Notes: generated by a model from the sequence alone, not told the origin. A stretch of DNA of 64,000 nt from Streptomyces sp. MMG1533 (GCF_001279775.1 NZ_LGDG01000245.1:60452-124451), one strand, 5' to 3'; shown: positions 1 through 9,866, counted from the stretch's first letter. Made by a program: numbers and translations.

Positions 1-1
1 G

Positions 2-1045
2 GACCTGTTCATCTACGCGGACGGTCTGGTCGACTGCTGGGGTCTGGTCACGTTGGAGGAGTTCGAGGAGAAGCTGCGGCGCGGGTGGGTCGCCACCGAG
101 CTTCCCGAGGGTGCCAGGGCGTCCGGACATGAGCTGGCCGCCTGGAAGTTCAGCGAGCCGCGCACCTGGCACACCCCCGAGCTGCTGCTCGCCGAGGTGC
201 GGGACACCGTGGACCAGCTCAACGGGCGGCCGGACTCCACGGATCGGTGCCTGGACGCCGTCGACGCGTTTCTCGCCGACCGGACGGAGGAGAAGCGGGC
301 CGTGGCCCGCGCCGCCTACCTCGCCATCCCGAGGACCCAACGGCACTACGCGCTCGGCGACATGGACCGCAAGGACTGGCCGCTCCAGGTGCTGGTCGCC
401 GGACCGGGCGGGCACATGGACTCCCGGCCCGACGGCGACGAAGCCCCGGTCACGCAGGAGGAGTACGACGAGGCGGTCGACTACTTCGAGGACCGGGCGC
501 AGTGGATCGCCAAGAGTTCCTCACGGGTTCCGGCGGACGGACCGGTGACGTCCGTCGCCCCCGCGATCCAGCTCTACGACAGCTATCCGCTGAAGCCGTC
601 CGACGATCCGGACACGAGGGCCCTGCGCAACAACTACCCGGCACCCGTCGACGTCGACGGTGTCACCTATCCCTCCGTCGCCCACGCCTACTGGGCCCTC
701 TCGACCGCCGACCCCGGCGTCCGGGCCGCGATCGCCGCGGCGGACACCGCGTTCGCCGCCCGGAACCTTGCCGTCGGCGCCCGCCGGTGCGACGGCTGGG
801 AGCAGGCCCGCACGGCGGTCATGACTCGCCTGATGCGGGCCAAGTACGCCCAGCATCCGGCCCTGGCCCGGGTCCTCCTGGCCACGGACGACGCGACGAT
901 CGTCTACGACGACGGCGACTCCCGCTTCTGGGGCGACAACGCCGGCCGCGGCCGGAACTGGACCGGTCGTCTCCTCGAACTCGTCCGTTCCGAACTGCAC
1001 GCCGAGCGCGCGGGGATCGGGCCGACGACGACCGCCCGGAACTAA
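2..1045 (+). CDS. NADAR (YbiA-like) domain protein, 5' truncated by window edge
   Basis: The frame is already open at base 2, so the true start lies outside the window. 347 codons are visible. The first ~150 residues carry a Streptomyces-type domain beginning YADGLVDCWGLV that I cannot name. The last ~150 residues look like NADAR/YbiA: an NNYPAPVDVDGVTYPSVAHAYWA stretch (about residues 212-234 of the visible protein), then WGDNAGRGRNWTGRLLELVR near the C-terminus. NADAR proteins hydrolyse N-glycosidic bonds of riboflavin-pathway intermediates or ADP-ribose derivatives, and some act in conflict systems. The usual SNFY/Glu elements are altered here (SYPL near the start, SVAHAY for SVEHAY), so activity is uncertain. 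The TAA stop is flush with the left end of the inverted-repeat element at 1046. Confidence 0.75.
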   Translation, partial: DLFIYADGLVDCWGLVTLEEFEEKLRRGWVATELPEGARASGHELAAWKFSEPRTWHTPELLLAEVRDTVDQLNGRPDSTDRCLDAVDAFLADRTEEKRAVARAAYLAIPRTQRHYALGDMDRKDWPLQVLVAGPGGHMDSRPDGDEAPVTQEEYDEAVDYFEDRAQWIAKSSSRVPADGPVTSVAPAIQLYDSYPLKPSDDPDTRALRNNYPAPVDVDGVTYPSVAHAYWALSTADPGVRAAIAAADTAFAARNLAVGARRCDGWEQARTAVMTRLMRAKYAQHPALARVLLATDDATIVYDDGDSRFWGDNAGRGRNWTGRLLELVRSELHAERAGIGPTTTARN

Positions 1046-1729
1046 GGGCGTGCTGCGAAAGTCCCGCCTGCCCCGCGACGCCCGGCACGCTCCCCCAGAG
1101 GGGGCACCCCCACTCGCCGCACCGGCCGAAAGCCCAAGTACGTCCAGTACGACGAGAGCACGCACCAGACGCCGCAGGGCCCGCCCTCCGGGCGAACGAC
1201 GGGACTTTCGCAACACGCCCTGGTCCTCGCAGAGGCGCATGCACACCCGGGGCCACCGGTCGAGGCCCAGCTCCTTCTCATGGGCGCGGATCTTGCGTAG
1301 GCCCGGGGTGAGTTCGGCCTCGTCCAGTGCGCGGAAGCCGAGGCGTGTGTAGTACGGCGCGTTCCACGGCACCTTTGCGAAGGTGGTGAGCGTGAGACCG
1401 GTCAGGCCCTCCTCGCGGGCACGGTCGGCGGCGTACGCGAGGAGGGTGCGGCCCACGCCCCGGCGCGCGGCGTCGGGGTGGACGGAGACCTGCTCGACGT
1501 GGAGGGCGCCGTCCACCGGTTCGCAGATGAGATACGCGACCGGGCTGTCGCGTTCGTCGGCGGCGACCCAGGCGCGGCCGGCCCGGCGGTAGCGCTCCAG
1601 GACGTCCGGGCCGGGCGGTTCGTCCTCGGCGACAGCCGCCATGCCGAGGTCGCGGAAGGGGGCGCCGGCCGCGCGTTCGACGTCCTGCAGGAGCGGGAGC
1701 TCGGCGGCGGTGGCGGGGCGGATGCGCAT
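521..1729 (-). CDS. GNAT family N-acetyltransferase with frame run-through into inverted-repeat element
   Basis: Residues 1-170 are a complete single GNAT domain: N-terminal beta strand MRIRPATAAE, then VEQVSVHPDAARRGVGRTLL (about 78-97) holding the acetyl-CoA pyrophosphate loop R/QxxGxG/A (RRGVGR), and YYTRLGFRAL near residue 126. It should transfer an acetyl group from acetyl-CoA to an unknown amine. Homology stops at residue ~170 (base ~1220), exactly where the inverted-repeat element begins. No stop follows until 521, so the formal frame is 402 codons and ends inside the antisense of the NADAR gene. The functional part is 1219-1729. The likely history is that insertion of the element removed the native stop codon. 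The start is ATG at 1729. Confidence 0.7.
   Translation of the reverse strand: MRIRPATAAELPLLQDVERAAGAPFRDLGMAAVAEDEPPGPDVLERYRRAGRAWVAADERDSPVAYLICEPVDGALHVEQVSVHPDAARRGVGRTLLAYAADRAREEGLTGLTLTTFAKVPWNAPYYTRLGFRALDEAELTPGLRKIRAHEKELGLDRWPRVCMRLCEDQGVLRKSRRSPGGRALRRLVRALVVLDVLGLSAGAASGGAPSGGACRASRGRRDFRSTPLVPGGRRRPDPRALGVQFGTDEFEETTGPVPAAAGVVAPEAGVAVVVDDRRVVRGQEDPGQGRMLGVLGPHQASHDRRAGLLPAVAPAGADGKVPGGERGVRRGDRGPDAGVGGREGPVGVGDGGIGDTVDVDGCRVVVAQGPRVRIVGRLQRIAVVELDRGGDGRHRSVRRNP
1046..1220. repeat. 175-bp terminal-inverted-repeat element (MITE-like)
   Basis: The ends are 23-bp inverted repeats matching at 21 of 23 positions. The left arm is 1046-1068 and starts GGGCGTGCTGCG; the right arm is 1198-1220 and reads outward GGGCGTGTTGCG. 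No ORF of its own is evident. The interior has a small hairpin (CCCCCAGAGGGGG region near 1091). It lies exactly between the stop of the NADAR gene and the tail of the opposing GNAT gene. A non-autonomous mobile repeat or Streptomyces intergenic palindromic repeat is the best reading; no obvious target-site duplication was seen. Confidence 0.6.
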
Positions 1730-1780
1730 ACGGCGAGTGTCGGGTGCCGAGGGGTTCGGCGCCAGCGGATATCACGCACG

Positions 1781-2461
1781 TCATGCCCCCGCGGCATCCA
1801 GGTCGTCCGCGTGGCTGTTCACCGCCTGCGGCGCCCCCGTGAGGTCGAGGACGAACAGCGGGATGCGCAGCGCGTCGGCGCGGCCACGGGCGTCGGGGGA
1901 GAACCCGGCGAGGGAGAAGTAGACGCAGGACGTGGACTCCGCCATGGCCGTCAGCCACAGGCACTCCACGTCGCGCAGGGTCGCCGGGCGGACGGTCGGG
2001 TCGACCCGGGCCAGCAGGCCGCGCGCGGCCAGGCCGATGCCGGACGGGGGCCGCTGGTCGGCGCGGCGGATGTCCCGGTAGCCGAGCCAGCGCAGATAGA
2101 GGGCGGCGGCGGTGACCGCGTCACGGGCGGTACGGATCGTGACGGGCTGGAAGACGCGACGCCGGGCCGGAGCGGAGACCGGGGGGGTTGATTCGGCGGA
2201 CGGCCCGGCCACCGGGATGCGCAGCACGGTCCCGCACCCGCAGCCCAGCTCCGGGTACGGCCACTGGTTCCGGCGGCCGCAGGCCTCGCAGCGCACGGTG
2301 ACCCAGTCCTCGTCCCAGGCACGGTGGGCGACCGCGGTGGCCGCCTTGTGCTGGTCGAGTGCCGGGGCGGCGGGCACCCCGCACACGCACGGGTACGACG
2401 GCGCCTCGTAGAAGTGCTCGCGTCTGCAGGCCGGGCAGCGCACCGGCACGCTCTCGGACAT
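1781..2461 (-). CDS. zinc-ribbon protein with Mrr-like/restriction-endonuclease-fold C-terminus
   Basis: Two Cys clusters near the N-terminus (RCPACRREHF with YPCVCG, then VRCEACGRRNQW with LGCGCG) look like zinc ribbons. The C-terminal half (DAVTAAALYLRWLGYRDIRR to the end) resembles a PD-(D/E)xK Mrr-type fold: an early helix with a WLGY/GF-type motif, a DPTVRPATLRDVECLW strand, and the closing VYFSLAGFSPDARGRADALR segment typical of Mrr-family C-termini. The canonical D/QxK catalytic signature is not clear, so nuclease activity is unproven. ATGs at 2461 and 2470 are both possible; a GGGAGGA sits 3 nt before the second and 12 nt before the first. It is probably co-directional with the GNAT gene downstream. 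Confidence 0.65.
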   Translation of the reverse strand: MSESVPVRCPACRREHFYEAPSYPCVCGVPAAPALDQHKAATAVAHRAWDEDWVTVRCEACGRRNQWPYPELGCGCGTVLRIPVAGPSAESTPPVSAPARRRVFQPVTIRTARDAVTAAALYLRWLGYRDIRRADQRPPSGIGLAARGLLARVDPTVRPATLRDVECLWLTAMAESTSCVYFSLAGFSPDARGRADALRIPLFVLDLTGAPQAVNSHADDLDAAGA

Positions 2462-2532
2462 GGCCCCCATCGTCCTCCCGTCGACCCCCGCTTGTCCGTC
2501 TCTTGACGGCCTTCGTCCGCCCACTTACATTG

Positions 2533-2570
2533 CTTCCAGATAGTAGAAATTACTTTCCGCAATACGGAAA
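2533..2570 (+). promoter_or_regulatory. tandem AllR-type operators before gcl
   Basis: Two 6-5-6 imperfect palindromes: CTTCCA-GATAG-TAGAAA at 2533-2549 and a perfect one, TTTCCG-CAATA-CGGAAA, at 2554-2570. Their centres are 21 bp apart, 87-124 nt before the gcl start. The same geometry recurs before hyi, aceB, allR and allB. Confidence 0.75.
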
Positions 2571-2656
2571 ATGTCTGCGGGGAGAGAAGACACGGGAAGT
2601 ACTCACCGCGGGGCGCGACGGGAGTGCGGATCCGACAGCCGAAGCAGGAGTACTCG

Positions 2657-4441
<1,785 letters not shown>

Positions 4442-4456
4442 CGCACATCGTCGGTC

Positions 4457-4500
4457 ACGCGAAAGGGCGGCCCAGCCGGGAGTGGGCCGCCCTTTCGCGT
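4457..4500 (+). terminator. strong hairpin after gcl
   Basis: A perfect 18-bp stem (arms 4457-4474 and 4483-4500) with an 8-nt loop sits 16 nt after the gcl stop. The outer arm contains GAAAGGGCGG. It has the typical form of a Streptomyces terminator without a U-tract. Confidence 0.8.
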
Positions 4501-4579
4501 GCGCGGTCCGGGCCGGGGCGCCCGCGTCCTCGGGGCCGATGGCTCTGTCCGTGTGCCCGCGGACGCTCGGTCCGCCGGC

Positions 4580-4900
4580 TCACTCCGAGCCGTCGCCGTC
4601 CCCGCAGCCGTGGCCGTCACCTTCGCCGACGTTGCGCGGGGCGCGCTGTCGAAGTCCCGTGTCCGCCACTCCGCCCGGGGGATCAGGCCCGCCCGCAAGG
4701 CGAAGCGAGGGACGAGGACGCACGAGGGCATGCCCCGCACCCATGGGCTCCCCCGAGACCCGTACCGTCCCGGTCGGCCGGCGCCGGCGGCGCCCCGCAG
4801 ACGCAGCGCGGGCACGGAGACCGTGACGGTGGCGCGGGGACCGCCCCCGCAGCGATGCGACTTCGTGCGGCTCCAGCCGGACCGTCGTACCGCTGTCCAT
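4580..4900 (-). other. possible small gene or decayed ORF between gcl and the 5.1-kb gene
   Basis: An ATG at 4900 follows a good ribosome-binding site (AAGGGGAG) and opens with a plausible protein start, MDSGTTVRLEPHEVASLRG. After ~19 residues the frame becomes arginine/proline-rich noise, whereas the next frame reads plausibly (ATVTVSVPALRLRGAAGAGR) and a third switch would be needed later. This suggests either a small gene with frameshifts near the G/C runs at about 4845 or a decaying ORF. I do not recognise the family. The rest of 4501-5076 shows only a hairpin at 4916-4948. Confidence 0.2.
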
Positions 4901-4915
4901 GACACTCCCCTTGCA

Positions 4916-4948
4916 CGGGGCCCGCCGCCCCCGTGCCGGCGGGCCCCG
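4916..4948. terminator. GC-rich hairpin, possible terminator
   Basis: A perfect 12-bp stem (CGGGGCCCGCCG at 4916-4927 with its complement at 4937-4948) and a 9-nt loop lie in the gap downstream of the minus-strand gene ending at 5077. No U-tract is seen. Confidence 0.5.
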
Positions 4949-5076
4949 CGTGATGAGAATGTGCCCCGACCCGGGGGCGGGTGAAGCCTCCCGGGCCTGG
5001 TTCAGAGCTTGATTTGAGGGTTCCGTAGCCCGCCTACGACCGGTGGCGTACGTGCGTGTGCGCGGGCTGCGCGGGC

Positions 5077-5322
5077 TCACTGCTCGTGGTGCTCGGACAG
5101 CCCCGGCCAGTCGTCGGGGCCGCCGCCCTGCCACTCGATGATGTCGCTCTCCTCGACCTCGACCTGGTCGAGGTCCGCGAGGCGCAGGAGTTCGACCACG
5201 TCGTCCAGGTGGGAGGCGACTCCGAGGTTCTCTTCGTCCCAGGTGACGCGCCGGGAGCCGTCCAGGGCGGGGGCGTGGACCACGATGTGCGGATGCTGCG
5301 TGGGGTGTGCTGGAGGTGCCAT
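5077..5322 (-). CDS. small acidic hypothetical protein
   Basis: This 81-residue acidic protein (MAPPAHPTQHPHIVVHAPALDG start; C-terminal half rich in Asp/Glu, for example LDQVEVEESDIIEW) has good codon-position bias and no signal peptide or membrane segment. AGGAG lies about 12 nt before the ATG, with AAGG closer to it. It sits between gcl and the catalase remnant in the minus-strand glyoxylate block. I do not recognise a domain. A role in glyoxylate or peroxide metabolism would be a guess from position only. Confidence 0.6.
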   Translation of the reverse strand: MAPPAHPTQHPHIVVHAPALDGSRRVTWDEENLGVASHLDDVVELLRLADLDQVEVEESDIIEWQGGGPDDWPGLSEHHEQ

Positions 5323-5617
5323 GCCTTCAGGCTCCTGCGGGCGGGCCGGATCCGCACCCCGGCGTACCCCCGCACAGCCCGGGAACGCCGAGAAGCGCCG
5401 GATACGGGATCGTCCGCATCCGGCGCCTGCCGGAGATCCTGGGACCGCGGCGGTTGCGACGGAGCCTGGACGCCCTTCCCTCAGGTCGAGAAGGGGATCC
5501 GGGGTCCTTCACCACCGCACTGGCTCGCACGCCGCCGCGGTCCCTGCCCTGCCCGCGCCCCGTACCGGTCGGCCACCCCTCATCCGGGTCGCCGTTGGTC
5601 GGGCGCGGTCAGGGAGT

Positions 5618-5723
5618 TCAGTCCTCGCGCAGGGCGCGGACCGCCTCCTCCACGCGCCTTCCGTACTCCGGGTCGGCGGCGTGGAAGTGGGTGAGGTTTT
5701 CGAACGTCGTGTTGAAGTGGATC
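5618..5723 (-). pseudogene. probable catalase C-terminal remnant
   Basis: Reading the minus strand to a TGA at 5618-5620 gives about 35 codons: RIHFNTTFENLTHFHAADP followed by EYGRRVEEAVRALRED. The HFHAADPEYGRRV pattern resembles the extreme C-terminus of monofunctional catalases (family pattern HF..ADPEyGrRV). No start codon or upstream catalase sequence precedes it; about 75 bp further on the glxR stop is reached. From memory, in S. coelicolor a catalase gene lies between gcl and glxR, so a nearly complete deletion is the simplest reading. The remainder of 5323-5797 holds a 9-bp-stem hairpin (5395-5426) and nothing else I recognise. Confidence 0.5.
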
Positions 5724-5797
5724 CGGGCGGCGCCGACGCCTGGGCGCGACAGGACAGTTGTCAGCGCCGATGCCGCCCGGGGCTTGGGGGAGGGGCG

Positions 5798-6691
5798 TCA
5801 GACCCGGGCGCCGGAGAGGCGCTCCACCGCCCGCAGCAGCGCCGAGTGGTCCAGGCCGCCGTCGCCCTGCGTGCGCAGGCCGGCGACCAGCTGGGCGACC
5901 ACGGCACCGACGGGCAGGACCGCGCCGACATTGCGGGCGGCGTCCGTGACGATGCCCATGTCCTTGTGGTGCAGGTCGATACGGAAGCCCGGCTTGAAGT
6001 CGCGGTTCAGGAAGTTGTCCTTCTTGCGCGTCAGCACGGTGGAGCCGGCGAGCCCGCCGCCCAGGACGTCGAGAGCGGCCTTCAGGTCCACGCCCGACTT
6101 CTCCAGGAAGACCACCGCCTCGGCGCACGCCTGGATGTTCACGGCGACGATCAGCTGGTTGGCGGCCTTCACGGTCTGGCCCGAGCCGTGCGGACCGCAC
6201 AGCACGATGGTCTTGCCTAGCGCCTCGAAGACAGGCTCCGCCCGGTCGAAGTCGGCCTGCTCGCCCCCCACCATGATGGACAGCACGGCCTCGACCGCAC
6301 CGGCCTCACCGCCGGAGACGGGTGCGTCCAGGACGCGGATGCCCTTGTCCCCGGCCGCCTTCGCCAGGTCGACCGAGGTCTGCGGGGTGATCGAGGACAT
6401 GTCGATCAGCAGCGCGCCGGACCGTGCGTTCTCCAGGATGCCGTCCGGGCCGTACGCGACGGCCTCGACCTGCGGGGAGGCGGGCACCATCGTGATCACG
6501 ACGTCGGCGTCCCGCACGGCCTCGGCGATCGAGCCCGCCGCGGTGCCGCCGGCGGCGGTCAGACGGTCGAGCTTGTCCTGTTCCAGCGTGAAGCCGGTGA
6601 CGTCGTAACCCGCCTTGATCAGGTTCTCGGACATGGGGGAGCCCATGATGCCGAGGCCTATCCAGGCGATCTTGGGGAGGTTCGTGGTCAT
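5798..6691 (-). CDS. glxR: 2-hydroxy-3-oxopropionate (tartronate semialdehyde) reductase
   Basis: This NAD(P)H-dependent beta-hydroxyacid dehydrogenase reduces tartronate semialdehyde to glycerate, the step after Gcl. It has 297 residues, the family length. The Rossmann motif GLGIMGSPM is at 12-20, the substrate-binding DAPVSGGEAGA at about 122-132, and the catalytic Lys175 is in GSGQTVKAANQ. The ATG at 6691 is preceded by GAGAGG at 7 nt. It lies 177 bp downstream of hyi on the same strand, so the pair is probably transcribed from the AllR-controlled hyi promoter. The intervening 177 bp holds no gene. Confidence 0.95.
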   Translation of the reverse strand: MTTNLPKIAWIGLGIMGSPMSENLIKAGYDVTGFTLEQDKLDRLTAAGGTAAGSIAEAVRDADVVITMVPASPQVEAVAYGPDGILENARSGALLIDMSSITPQTSVDLAKAAGDKGIRVLDAPVSGGEAGAVEAVLSIMVGGEQADFDRAEPVFEALGKTIVLCGPHGSGQTVKAANQLIVAVNIQACAEAVVFLEKSGVDLKAALDVLGGGLAGSTVLTRKKDNFLNRDFKPGFRIDLHHKDMGIVTDAARNVGAVLPVGAVVAQLVAGLRTQGDGGLDHSALLRAVERLSGARV

Positions 6692-6868
6692 GGGGTACCT
6701 CTCTCACTGCTGTGCTGCGTCTGGTGGTGGTACGGCGTGGGCAGGCTTCGCGGCCCGCGCACACGCGGCGTCCGGGTGCGGCGCAGTGCGTCGTCGACCG
6801 GCCCGGCCCACCTGTAATGACGGACCCGACCTCGGACGGGTCGATGCCGCGCGGCCCTGCCGCCGCTT

Positions 6869-7708
6869 TCAGTGCGCCGCGCGTGCTTCCTGCGGAAGCC
6901 AGCCGAAGGCCTCCGTGCTCGGGCCGTCCCCCGGCTTGTACTCCAGGCCGACCCAGCCCTCGTAACCGGCCTTCCTCAGCTGGTCGAGGAGGTTCTGCAG
7001 CGGCAGCGCTCCCGTCCCCGGCGCACCGCGTCCCGGGTTGTCGGCGATCTGCACGTGGCCGGTCTGCGACGCGTACTGCTCGATCACCGACGGCAGGTCC
7101 TCGCCGTTCATCGACAGGTGGTAGAGGTCCATCAGGAAGCGCGCGTTGCCCAGCCCCGACGCCTGGTTGACCGTGTCGACGATCCCCATGGCGGCGGGTG
7201 CGCTCACCAGTGGGTACAGGGGCGACTCGGGCTTGTTGAGGGCCTCGATCAGCAGGATCGCGCCGATCCGGCTCGCGGCCCGGGCTGCGAGCACCAGGTT
7301 CTCCAGCGCGAGCGCGTCCTGTTCCGCAGGGGCCACGCCCTCGACGCGGTTGCCGTAGAGCGCGTTGAGGGCCTTGCAGCCCAGGGACTCGGCGAAGTCG
7401 GCCGCCACGTCGATGTTGGCGCGGAACCGCTCCGACTCCTCGCCCGGGATCGACAGGGCGCCCCGGTCCGGGCCGGGCAGCTGTCCGGCGTAGAAGTTCA
7501 GCCCGGTGAGCCGGACGCCCGCGTTCTCGATCGCCTTCCTGAGGGCGTCGAGCTCGGACCGCTCGGGGGCGGGGGAGCCGACCCAGGGCCACCACAGCTC
7601 GACCGCCGTGAAGCCCGCCGCGGCGGCGGCTGCGGGGCGCTCCAGGAGCGGGAGTTCCGTGAAGAGGATCGACAGGTTGACGTTGAAGCGCTGGTCTGCA
7701 AATCCCAT
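6869..7708 (-). CDS. hyi: hydroxypyruvate isomerase, TIM-barrel
   Basis: This 279-residue xylose-isomerase-like TIM-barrel protein interconverts hydroxypyruvate and tartronate semialdehyde, linking the Gcl product to glycerate metabolism. Typical Hyi segments are visible: FNVNLSILFTELPLLER at the start, GFTAVELWWPW, GLNFYAGQLPGPDRGALS, LLIEALNKPESPLYPL with the metal-binding Glu, LMDLYHLSMNGEDL, and HVQIADNPGRGAPGTG. The ATG at 7708 has AAGGGAG about 10 nt upstream. Two AllR-type operators lie 51-88 nt before the start. GlxR follows on the same strand. Confidence 0.93.
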   Translation of the reverse strand: MGFADQRFNVNLSILFTELPLLERPAAAAAAGFTAVELWWPWVGSPAPERSELDALRKAIENAGVRLTGLNFYAGQLPGPDRGALSIPGEESERFRANIDVAADFAESLGCKALNALYGNRVEGVAPAEQDALALENLVLAARAASRIGAILLIEALNKPESPLYPLVSAPAAMGIVDTVNQASGLGNARFLMDLYHLSMNGEDLPSVIEQYASQTGHVQIADNPGRGAPGTGALPLQNLLDQLRKAGYEGWVGLEYKPGDGPSTEAFGWLPQEARAAH

Positions 7709-7758
7709 CGGGGTGGCGCTCCCTTCCGTGCTCGCGGCCGTACCGGCGATTCGAATCT

Positions 7759-7796
7759 ATTTCGTATTGCGGAAGTTTGTTTCTGCTTAATGGAAG
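7759..7796 (-). promoter_or_regulatory. tandem AllR-type operators before hyi-glxR
   Basis: Two 6-5-6 sites on the plus strand: ATTTCG-TATTG-CGGAAG (7759-7775) and TTTCTG-CTTAA-TGGAAG (7780-7796), centres 21 bp apart. The core CCGCAATACG in minus orientation is shared with the gcl operator. Confidence 0.75.
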
Positions 7797-7840
7797 ATTG
7801 CCCGGGGTCGGGGAGGACTGTCAAGAGCGCTCGCAAAAAG

Positions 7841-7870
7841 GTGCCCCCGCGCGGGGCTGCGCGGGGGCAC
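7841..7870 (-). terminator. hairpin with minus-strand U-tract, no obvious parent gene
   Basis: A perfect 12-bp stem (GTGCCCCCGCGC, complement at 7859-7870) with a 6-nt loop. On the minus strand it is followed by CTTTTTGC, an intrinsic terminator shape. No minus-strand gene lies immediately upstream, so it may insulate hyi from read-through. The rest of 7871-8211 contains an AT-richer stretch near 7960-8010 but no gene. Confidence 0.6.
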
Positions 7871-8211
7871 TTCGAACAGGGGGTGACCAGGGCGACTGTC
7901 CCGTCCGCTCGCCCTCGAGGCGTGAAGGCATGAGGCCGGGCACCATCTCGGTTCACTTCAAGTATTGTTGGAAATTTCGGCGCACATATTGCTAACAGTA
8001 TTGCGGCCCGGTTACGTTTTCGGACACGCAAGCACGGCTCACAGTGCTCTTGCCTCACGTTCCGCCGCAGTGTGAGCAGCCGGCACACCTCCCATACACA
8101 CGTACCTGCACCTCGCTCCGCCGCGCCGACCGGTGCGTACTCCATTCATGGGTTTTCCGCAGCCGCACCATCCCGCCGGTCCCCGCGCGGCCCTCTCCCC
8201 CGGAGGCGCGC

Positions 8212-9798
8212 GTGATCAGACATGCCCTCAGTCGGCGCCTGGCCGCATGGACGGCGGCCGTCGTCCTGCCCGCCGCAACCCTCGGAACCTCGGCCGTCGC
8301 GGCACGTTCCGCGGGCGAGGCGGACCAGGGCGCAAGGCCGGCCCCGGTCGTCCGGACCGACAGCGGCCCGGTCCGCGGCGTCGCGGCCGCCGAGGCCGAC
8401 CGGTTCCTCGGCCTCCCCTACGCGGCGCCGCCCCTGCGTGAGCTGCGGTTCGCGCCACCGGCAACACCCGCCGCCTGGAAAGGAGTTCGCCAGGCCACCC
8501 GCCAGTCGCCCGCCTGCATCCAGTTCGAGCCCACGGGCATTCGCGAGGAGCAGGCCGTCAGCGAGGACTGCCTGTACCTGGACGTATACCGTCCGGCCCG
8601 GGTGTCCAAGAACGCCGAACTCCCCGTCATGGTGTGGTTCCACGGCGGCGCCAACACCCAGGGCACCGGCGTCATCTACGGCGGCAGCACCATGGCCGCG
8701 AAGACCGGCACCATCGTCATCTCGGTCAACTACCGCCTGGGCGCGCTCGGTTTCCTCGCCCACCCGGCCCTCAGCGAGGTCACGCCGGGCGGGTCCGGCA
8801 ACTACGGGCGCATGGACCAACTGGCCTCGCTCCGGTGGGTCCAGGACAACATCGCGAACTTCGGCGGCGACCCGGCGAACGTGACCGTCTACGGCCAGTC
8901 CGCGGGCGGCGGAGCCGTCTGCGACCTGATGGCCATGCCCTCCGCGCGCGGTCTGTTCGCCAAGGCGATCGTGCAGAGCTCCGGGTGCATGAGCGACCGG
9001 ACCTCGCTGCCGGCCGGGGAGCAGAGCGGAGTCACGTTCGCCGAGTCCGTGGGATGCACCGACGCGGCGGCGGTCGTGAGCTGCCTGCGCAAGGCGTGGC
9101 CGGGCAGGCTCGTCGCCAACCAGGCCAACTATCTGGGCGGTTCGAAGGTGGGCGGCGCGCTGCTGCCCGAGTCGTTCAAGGCAGCGCTCGCCGACGGCAC
9201 CTGGAACGCCGTTCCCGTGATGACCGGCAGCACCCGCTCCGAGAACCGTCTTCTGTCCACCGCCCTCGCCCAGATCACCGCGCAGGGGTACGTCGACCTC
9301 GTCGACAAGACGTACGGGGACAGGGCGGCACGCGTCCTGGAGCTGTACCCCTTGAGCAGGTTCAAGAGCCCGTACGACGCCATCACGCAGGTGCAGACCG
9401 ACGCCGGCAACGCCTGCCGGGTCGAGCTGACGGCCCGGGCGACGGCGGCCGAAGTGCCGACCTACCGCTACGAGTTCAACGACCCGACCTCGCCGACCCT
9501 CTACGGATTCGCGATCCCCGGTGAGGACATGTCCAACGCGCACAGTGCCGAACTCGCCTACCTCTTCGACTTCACGCTCGGCGAGAAGCCGCTCACCGCG
9601 GTGCAGGAGCGGCTCTCGGACCAGATGATGCGCTACTGGGGCGCCTTCGCCCGCAGCGGCGACCCACATGTCAAGGGCGCCCCGGCGTGGCCCCTCTACG
9701 GCACCGGCCAGAAGGTGATGCAGCTCCGCTCCGGTGGCGCCGGCCAGGCGATCACCACGTTCGCGGCGGAGCACCACTGCGACTTCTGGCTCGCCTGA
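8212..9798 (+). CDS. secreted type-B carboxylesterase (first of tandem pair)
   Basis: This 528-residue alpha/beta hydrolase of the carboxylesterase/lipase family cleaves carboxylic esters, probably outside the cell. The signal peptide is residues 1 to ~31 (RRLAAWTAAVVLPAATLGTSAVAA). The oxyanion-hole motif FHGGA is at 143-147. The nucleophile Ser230 is in YGQSAGGG, the acidic residue in STRSENR and the histidine probably in SNAHSAELAY. The GTG at 8212 has GGAGG 5 nt upstream and starts directly before the signal peptide; in-frame upstream codons have no signal-like sequence. A second esterase with the same architecture follows 68 bp later, implying duplication. Substrate unknown. Confidence 0.9.
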   Translation: MIRHALSRRLAAWTAAVVLPAATLGTSAVAARSAGEADQGARPAPVVRTDSGPVRGVAAAEADRFLGLPYAAPPLRELRFAPPATPAAWKGVRQATRQSPACIQFEPTGIREEQAVSEDCLYLDVYRPARVSKNAELPVMVWFHGGANTQGTGVIYGGSTMAAKTGTIVISVNYRLGALGFLAHPALSEVTPGGSGNYGRMDQLASLRWVQDNIANFGGDPANVTVYGQSAGGGAVCDLMAMPSARGLFAKAIVQSSGCMSDRTSLPAGEQSGVTFAESVGCTDAAAVVSCLRKAWPGRLVANQANYLGGSKVGGALLPESFKAALADGTWNAVPVMTGSTRSENRLLSTALAQITAQGYVDLVDKTYGDRAARVLELYPLSRFKSPYDAITQVQTDAGNACRVELTARATAAEVPTYRYEFNDPTSPTLYGFAIPGEDMSNAHSAELAYLFDFTLGEKPLTAVQERLSDQMMRYWGAFARSGDPHVKGAPAWPLYGTGQKVMQLRSGGAGQAITTFAAEHHCDFWLA

Positions 9799-9866
9799 CA
9801 CACGTCGGGCCCCACCTCCCCACCTCCTCACCTCGACCTCCTTACCTCGACAGGAAGCAGGGAACG

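Noticed and set aside
7958..8008. Extra AllR-type sites upstream of the first esterase
   Set aside because: TGGAAA and GTATTGCGG fragments occur but no 6-5-6 palindrome forms, and no partner at 20-21 bp is seen.
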